A DNA stretch of 64,000 bases from Blastococcus sp. URHD0036 (GTDB lineage Bacteria > Actinomycetota > Actinomycetes > Mycobacteriales > Geodermatophilaceae), in assembly GCF_000701365.1 (NCBI RefSeq), contig NZ_JNIK01000021.1, positions 248,001 through 312,000 on the forward strand, given 5' to 3'. Shown one piece after another: positions 60,031-64,000 of the stretch. Position numbers and translations under genes: made by a program. A model generated the notes under the pieces. That model searched no databases. It was not told where the DNA came from and saw only the letters and a program-made list of their open reading frames with translations. How positions within the stretch are numbered: position 1 is the stretch's first letter; every line of letters begins with the position of its first letter.

Positions 60031-60843
60031 TCAGCGGATGAGCGTGCCCAGGTCGACGGGCAGCTGGACGCCGGTGATGTGGCGCGCGTCGTCGGAGGCC
60101 AGGAACGCGACCGCGGCCGCGATGTCCTCCGGCTGGGAGATGAAGTCCGGCAGGGTGCCCATGAAGATCGGGCCGAGGGTGGCCGCGTTCTCCTGGATCA
60201 GCTGGCCCATGCGCGCCGGCTGCATGCCCGTCTCGACGCCGTGCGGGTGCACGGTGTTGACCCGGATGTTGTGCTGGCCGAGCTCGTTGGCCATGGACTT
60301 CGCCAGGCCGACGACGCCGTGCTTGCTGGCGGCGTAGTGGGCGAGGAACGGCAGCCCCCGGAGCCCCGCGACCGAGCTGGTGATGATGATCGAGCCGCCG
60401 GTGCCCTGCTCGATCAGCGTCGGAACGGTGGCCTTCATCGTGTAGAAGGTGCCGGTCAGGTTGACGTCGATCGTCTCCTGCCACTGCTCGACCGGGATCT
60501 CCCACGACCAGTTGGCCGGGCAGATGCCGGCGTTGGCCACGACGACGTCGAGGCGGCCGAACTCGGCGACGCCGTCCTTGACCAGCTGCTCCAGCCCCGG
60601 CAGGTCGCGGATGTCGCCCTTGCGGGCGAGGATCCGTCGGTCCTGCGCCTCGACCAGGCGGACGGTCTCGGCGAGGTCCTCCTCGGTCGGCCCGGCGTAG
60701 TCCGTCGTCTGCGCGGTGACGCAGTTGTCGACGGCGATGATGTCGGCGCCCTCGGACGCCAGCCGGACGGCGTGCGCCCGGCCCTGGCCGCGGGCGGCAC
60801 CCGTGATGAGCGCGACCTTGCCGGCGAGCCTGTTGGCGGTCAT
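60031..60843 (-). CDS. Mycofactocin-coupled-type SDR
   Basis: 270 residues. TGAARGQGRAHAVRLASEGADI at residues 14-35, plus the insertion after VDN, are the mycofactocin-coupled SDR signature. Other landmarks: VVANAGI, SSVAGL, YAASK, C-terminal GVQLPVDLG. It is last in the minus-strand operon that starts beyond the right edge with the aldehyde dehydrogenase. Probably oxidises an alcohol to the aldehyde or ketone used by that enzyme. Confidence 0.88.
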   Translation of the reverse strand: MTANRLAGKVALITGAARGQGRAHAVRLASEGADIIAVDNCVTAQTTDYAGPTEEDLAETVRLVEAQDRRILARKGDIRDLPGLEQLVKDGVAEFGRLDVVVANAGICPANWSWEIPVEQWQETIDVNLTGTFYTMKATVPTLIEQGTGGSIIITSSVAGLRGLPFLAHYAASKHGVVGLAKSMANELGQHNIRVNTVHPHGVETGMQPARMGQLIQENAATLGPIFMGTLPDFISQPEDIAAAVAFLASDDARHITGVQLPVDLGTLIR

Positions 60844-60866
60844 GCGGATTCTCCTGTCGTCGAAGC

Positions 60867-60893
60867 GCTCCGGCCGGGCTGTCCGGCCGGAGC
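60867..60893 (-). terminator. Hairpin between the reductase and the SDR
   Basis: Perfect 11-base arms (GCTCCGGCCGG) around GCTGT in the 72-base gap; may lower expression of the SDR relative to the reductase. Confidence 0.5.
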
Positions 60894-60915
60894 AGGTGGA
60901 GCTGGTGCGGGGCGC

Positions 60916-62130
60916 TCAGCCGTCGGACGCGACGGCGGCGTCGGACTGGGCGAGCACGCTCTCCTGCGAGGCGCCCTCGGCGATCATGGCGCGGTACCGC
61001 ACCAGCTTCGCCGGCGCACCGAACCCGACGACACCGACCAGCACGCCGCCGGCGAAGTAGCCGACCACCGTGCCCTTCACCGGGCCGCCGTCCATCCCCG
61101 TGCCGTGCAGCTGGGCGACCTCCTCGGCGAGGTCGGTGCGCCCGAAGGTCTGGATCTTCATCCCGAACTGGTCGGACCACACGTAGGGCACTGCCGGCGG
61201 CGGCGGCTCCTCGCCGAGGATGTCGCAGGCGACCACGGCCGACTGGTCCACGGTGGTGGTCCAGTGCTCGTTGCGGTGGAACCGGTTGCGGGAGGCGTCC
61301 CACCAGGCGGCGATGTCGCCGAGCGCCCACACGCCGCTCGTCCCGACCACGCGGCCGTTGGCGTCGCAGGCGACGCCGTCGCCGATCTCGAGGCCGGCCG
61401 CGTCGAGCCAGCTCACGTCGGGCAGCGAGCCGATGCCGACCAGCACGAGGTCGGCACCCACGGTGGAACCGTCGGAGAGCTCGACCGTGCGCTCGTCGAC
61501 GAACCGCGCGATGCGGGTGTCGCAGCGCAGGTCGATGCCGGCCTCGGTGAACAGCCGGCCCGCCAGGGCGCCGACCTCCCGGCCCAGCGCACGCTCGACC
61601 GGCACCGGCAGGGCCTCGAGCACGGTCACCTGGACGCCCTTGCCGTGGGCGGCCCAGGCGACCTCGGCACCGATGAAGCCGGCGCCCACCACGAGCAGCG
61701 ACGTCAGCGAGTCGAACGCGCCGCGCAGGGCGATGGCGTCGTCGATGGTGCGCAGCGTGACCACGCCGGCCGGCTGGCCGGGCAGGGTGCGGGCCGTGAC
61801 CCCGGTGGCGAGCACGACGACGTCGCCGGTCAGCGAGGTGCCGTCCTCGAGCTCCACGCTGGTGCCGGCGAGGCCGACCGCGCGCTTGCCGAAGACCGTG
61901 TCGACGTCGAGCGCGGCGAGCGCCTCGGCGTCCTTGAACGTGGCCTTCGCCGGCTCCCACGTGCCGGTGAGGATCTGCTTGGACAGCGGCGGCCGGTCGT
62001 AGGGCAGGTGCACCTCGGCACCGACCAGGGTGATCCGGCCGGCGTGCCCGCGGGCGCGCAGCGCCTCGACCGTGCGCAGGCCCCCCAGCCCGGCGCCCAC
62101 GACGACCACGTGCTCCGGGGTCTGGGTCAT
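60916..62130 (-). CDS. FAD-dependent ferredoxin/putidaredoxin-type reductase
   Basis: 404 residues. FAD site HVVVVGAGLGGLRTVEALRARGHAG, NAD site LLVVGAGFIGAEVAWAAHGKG and C-terminal VWALGDIAAW. Typical electron donor for Rieske or P450-partner ferredoxins such as the one at 9078. ATG start. It is in the same operon as DoxX and the aldehyde dehydrogenase. Confidence 0.9.
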   Translation of the reverse strand: MTQTPEHVVVVGAGLGGLRTVEALRARGHAGRITLVGAEVHLPYDRPPLSKQILTGTWEPAKATFKDAEALAALDVDTVFGKRAVGLAGTSVELEDGTSLTGDVVVLATGVTARTLPGQPAGVVTLRTIDDAIALRGAFDSLTSLLVVGAGFIGAEVAWAAHGKGVQVTVLEALPVPVERALGREVGALAGRLFTEAGIDLRCDTRIARFVDERTVELSDGSTVGADLVLVGIGSLPDVSWLDAAGLEIGDGVACDANGRVVGTSGVWALGDIAAWWDASRNRFHRNEHWTTTVDQSAVVACDILGEEPPPPAVPYVWSDQFGMKIQTFGRTDLAEEVAQLHGTGMDGGPVKGTVVGYFAGGVLVGVVGFGAPAKLVRYRAMIAEGASQESVLAQSDAAVASDG

Positions 62131-62141
62131 GGCGTCCGCGC

Positions 62142-62669
62142 TCAGGCCGTGACCGGCTTCGGAGCCGGCTTGCTCCAGAAGGTGGCGAGCTGGGCGGCGG
62201 CCCCGCCGATGCCCAGTCCGGCGACGAACAGAGCCGCTCGGGGGCCGGAGAACCGGTCGGTGCCCAGCGCGCGGTCGACGCTCCAGCCGCCCGGGCCGAG
62301 CGCGGCCAGCGCGATGGAGGCCACGGAGAGGTTGGCGACGTACTCCCAGCCCTCGGCGTTGATGAAGAAGCCGTTCGGGATGTGCACCGAGCGGGCGGCC
62401 ACGGTCAGGGTGCCGACGACCGCGGAGGCCGCGAGCGGGGTCGCCGCGCCGGCGATGAGCGCCGCGCCGGAACCGATCTCGACCACCGCGCTGGTGCGCG
62501 CCTGCAGCATCGGCTGCTTGAAGCCGATGGAGCCGAACCAGCCGGCGGTGCCCTTGAGCGAGCGGCCGTGCTTCACGCCGTGGGCGATCATCGTGCCGCC
62601 CACCGCGGTGCGCAGGAGGAACCGCGCCACTCCCACGCCCGTGCTGCCTGTCCGAGCCTTGCGGGCCAC
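62142..62669 (-). CDS. DoxX-family membrane protein
   Basis: 175 residues, four hydrophobic helices (FLLRTAVGGTMIAHGVKHG, AVVEIGSGAALIAGAA, etc.) as in DoxX proteins. Role often unclear; it may serve redox chemistry with the adjacent reductase. Confidence 0.85.
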   Translation of the reverse strand: MARKARTGSTGVGVARFLLRTAVGGTMIAHGVKHGRSLKGTAGWFGSIGFKQPMLQARTSAVVEIGSGAALIAGAATPLAASAVVGTLTVAARSVHIPNGFFINAEGWEYVANLSVASIALAALGPGGWSVDRALGTDRFSGPRAALFVAGLGIGGAAAQLATFWSKPAPKPVTA

Positions 62670-62793
62670 CGGACTCTCCCTTCACGCGGCCGGGCGCCCG
62701 TGGGCGGCCCGGTCGTCGGATCGATGGTGTGCTGCGGCGATGGGCTGCGGCGGAGGTGCCGCCGCCCTGCGGGCGCCGCGCCCGGCCGGCCCC

Positions 62794-62826
62794 GGCGGGA
62801 CCCCCGGTGGTGCCGGGGGTCCCGCC
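62794..62826 (-). terminator. Hairpin after the small gene
   Basis: Perfect 14-base arms (GGCGGGACCCCCGG) around TGGTG, directly past the stop of the small gene. Confidence 0.75.
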
Positions 62827-62833
62827 GCGGAGC

Positions 62834-63142
62834 TCAGTCGGAGGCGGGCAGCGGCTGGGCGGTCTTCTGCGCCAGCGGCGTGCCGTTGACGGCGACCGCG
62901 TAGTCCCCCGGCTTGACGCACAGGAGCTCGAGCCCGAGGGCCTCGTCCGAGTAGCGCTTGCCCATGAGGACGCCGTTGCCGGCCTCGCCCTCGGCGGTCG
63001 CGCCCGCGGCGGGGGTCTCCCCCGGCCCGGTCATCGGCGCGCCACCACAGGTGACGGTCACGTCGTCCTCCGGTGCCCGCACCACGACCAGCGACGTCGC
63101 GTCGACCGCGCTGCTCAGCGTCTGTCCGACCTTCAGCTTCAT
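62834..63142 (-). CDS. Small conserved hypothetical protein
   Basis: 102 residues, beta-rich start MKLKVGQTLSSAVDATSLVVVRAPEDDVTVTCGG and end LCVKPGDYAVAVNGTPL. No family recognised. GAGGAG precedes the ATG. It lies between the aldehyde dehydrogenase and DoxX genes, so a role in the same pathway is likely. Confidence 0.7.
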   Translation of the reverse strand: MKLKVGQTLSSAVDATSLVVVRAPEDDVTVTCGGAPMTGPGETPAAGATAEGEAGNGVLMGKRYSDEALGLELLCVKPGDYAVAVNGTPLAQKTAQPLPASD

Positions 63143-63249
63143 CCACCCACTCCTCGTTGTGTGTACGACTGGCCCCGGCGGCGGACTCGTGGGTCTGCAC
63201 CGCCGGGCGACGTCCCTGACGTCGGTCAGTGTGTCCCTCCCGGGACGGT

Positions 63250-64000
63250 CTAGACGACGAGCCCCACGAGCTTGACGTCGAGGTACTCGTCGATGCCCTC
63301 GGCCCCACCCTCGCGGCCCAGGCCACTGGCCCCGACCCCGCCGAAGGGCGCGGCCGCGGCCGTCGGGTTGATGTCGTTGACCCCGACGATGCCGAAGCGC
63401 AGCGCCTCCGACACCCGCACCGCGCGGCCGAGGTCCCGGGTGTAGACGTAGGAGGCCAGGCCGTACTCGGTGTCGTTGGCCCGCTGCACGACCTCGTCCT
63501 CGTCGTCGAACGGGATGAGCGCGGCCACCGGCCCGAAGGTCTCCTCGCGGTAGATGACCATCGACTCGTCGACGTCGGCGACCACCGTGGGCGCGAAGAA
63601 CTGGCCGCCGGCGAGGTCGCCCTCGGCCAGGCGACCGCCGCCGGAGAGCAACCGGGCGCCCTTCGCGACGGCGTCGTCGACCTGGCGCTCCACCTTGTCG
63701 ACGGCGGCCTCGTCGACCAGCGGCCCGATCCCGACGCCCTCGGCGGTGCCGGGGCCGACCTTGAGCTTGGCCACCCGGTCGACGAGCGCGGCGGCGAAGG
63801 TGTCGAAGATGCCCCGCTGCACGTAGATCCGGTTGGGGCTGATGCACGCCTGACCGGTGTTCAGGAACTTCACCAGCGCCGCACCCTTGGCCGCGTGCAC
63901 CGGGTCCGCGTCGTCGAACACCAGCATCGGGGCGTGGCCGCCGAGCTCCATGGACACCCGCTTCATGGTGGCCGCCGCCCGGGCCGCCAGCGCCTTGCCC
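63250..64000 (-). CDS. NAD(P)-dependent aldehyde dehydrogenase (C-terminal part, succinate-semialdehyde type)
   Basis: The last 250 codons of an aldehyde dehydrogenase; the N-terminal part lies beyond the right edge. Catalytic Glu in SMELGGHAPMLV and Cys in TGQACISPNRIYV are present, with ETFGPVAALIPFDDEDEV near the end. The motif set fits succinate-semialdehyde-type enzymes. First gene of the operon with the small protein, DoxX, reductase and SDR. Confidence 0.9.
   Translation of the reverse strand, partial: GKALAARAAATMKRVSMELGGHAPMLVFDDADPVHAAKGAALVKFLNTGQACISPNRIYVQRGIFDTFAAALVDRVAKLKVGPGTAEGVGIGPLVDEAAVDKVERQVDDAVAKGARLLSGGGRLAEGDLAGGQFFAPTVVADVDESMVIYREETFGPVAALIPFDDEDEVVQRANDTEYGLASYVYTRDLGRAVRVSEALRFGIVGVNDINPTAAAAPFGGVGASGLGREGGAEGIDEYLDVKLVGLVV

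Noticed and set aside
1-64000. CRISPR arrays
   Set aside because: No regularly spaced direct repeats seen. The tandem units at 33780-33920 are coding repeats of a Pro-rich protein.

Overview
The window comes from a very GC-rich chromosome with GTG and TTG starts, ATGA/GTGA stop-start overlaps and many actinobacterial gene families: a mycofactocin-type dehydrogenase (MftD) and mycofactocin-coupled SDRs, an F420-type LLM oxidoreductase, DUF2505 and DUF2889 proteins, a Pro-rich membrane-anchored secreted protein and a probable MtrA box. A soil actinobacterium of the Geodermatophilaceae type fits best, but the genus cannot be fixed from the sequence alone.

Left edge (1-851): the start of a secreted NlpC/P60-type cell-wall protein (minus strand) with a probable MtrA box, then an intact tRNA-Met(CAU). 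A 42-base copy of the tRNA, running from the anticodon to the CC after the discriminator base (39/42 identical), lies at 29724-29765 next to a truncated alcohol dehydrogenase. The ~29 kb in between therefore looks like an old genomic island inserted in the tRNA anticodon loop. No integrase is visible.

Island, part 1 (906-18306): a catabolic cluster. It holds a DUF35-thiolase fusion, an orphan branched-chain-type binding lipoprotein, a TetR regulator, two SDRs (one mycofactocin-type), an amidohydrolase, a P450 with a 3Fe-4S ferredoxin, an enoyl-CoA hydratase, a Gfo/Idh oxidoreductase, a type III CoA-transferase, an FMN hydroxy-acid dehydrogenase, a TIM-barrel isomerase, an LLM oxidoreductase and an MFS transporter. 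Four promoters (2654, 4840, 11316 on the minus strand, 12532) carry the same palindrome, TGTGAGnGnCnnGRCTCTCR, exactly in the 17-bp spacer between -35 and -10. A fifth, weaker copy serves the divergent promoter at 12500-12528. This is most simply a TetR regulon that turns on a whole CoA-dependent degradation pathway for a hydroxylated, possibly terpenoid or steroid-like substrate.

Island, part 2 (18374-29375): a second TetR with its own palindrome controls a peptide-type ABC importer (with a fused permease-ATPase), a GH3 glycosidase and two HSL-type esterases. This looks like uptake and trimming of a glycosylated or esterified compound.

29925-37817 is ordinary chromosome: small regulators, an AlkD-like repair protein, a Ser/Thr kinase, a DinB-like protein, an acyl-CoA dehydrogenase and small unknowns.

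37818-40908 holds the most unusual system: four overlapping genes encode (1) one protein joining ECF sigma regions 2 and 4, a Cys/His zinc-finger-like segment and a complete RsbT kinase, (2) RsbR, (3) RsbS and (4) a stand-alone RsbU-N-like domain. This suggests a stressosome that captures and releases a sigma factor directly through its fused RsbT domain.

40969-51394: secreted protein, lipase, methyltransferase plus thioredoxin-reductase-like pair, XRE-cupin regulator, SDR, Nudix hydrolase, thiolase, DUF2889 protein, a protein with five tandem XRE HTH domains, and a TetR. 51449-64000: a second CoA-based degradation region with a thioesterase, thiolase, crotonase, MftD, an apparently permuted CoA-transferase, a metal-dependent amidohydrolase, a two-subunit MaoC hydratase, a mycofactocin-type SDR, a ferredoxin reductase, a DoxX protein and an aldehyde dehydrogenase cut by the window edge.
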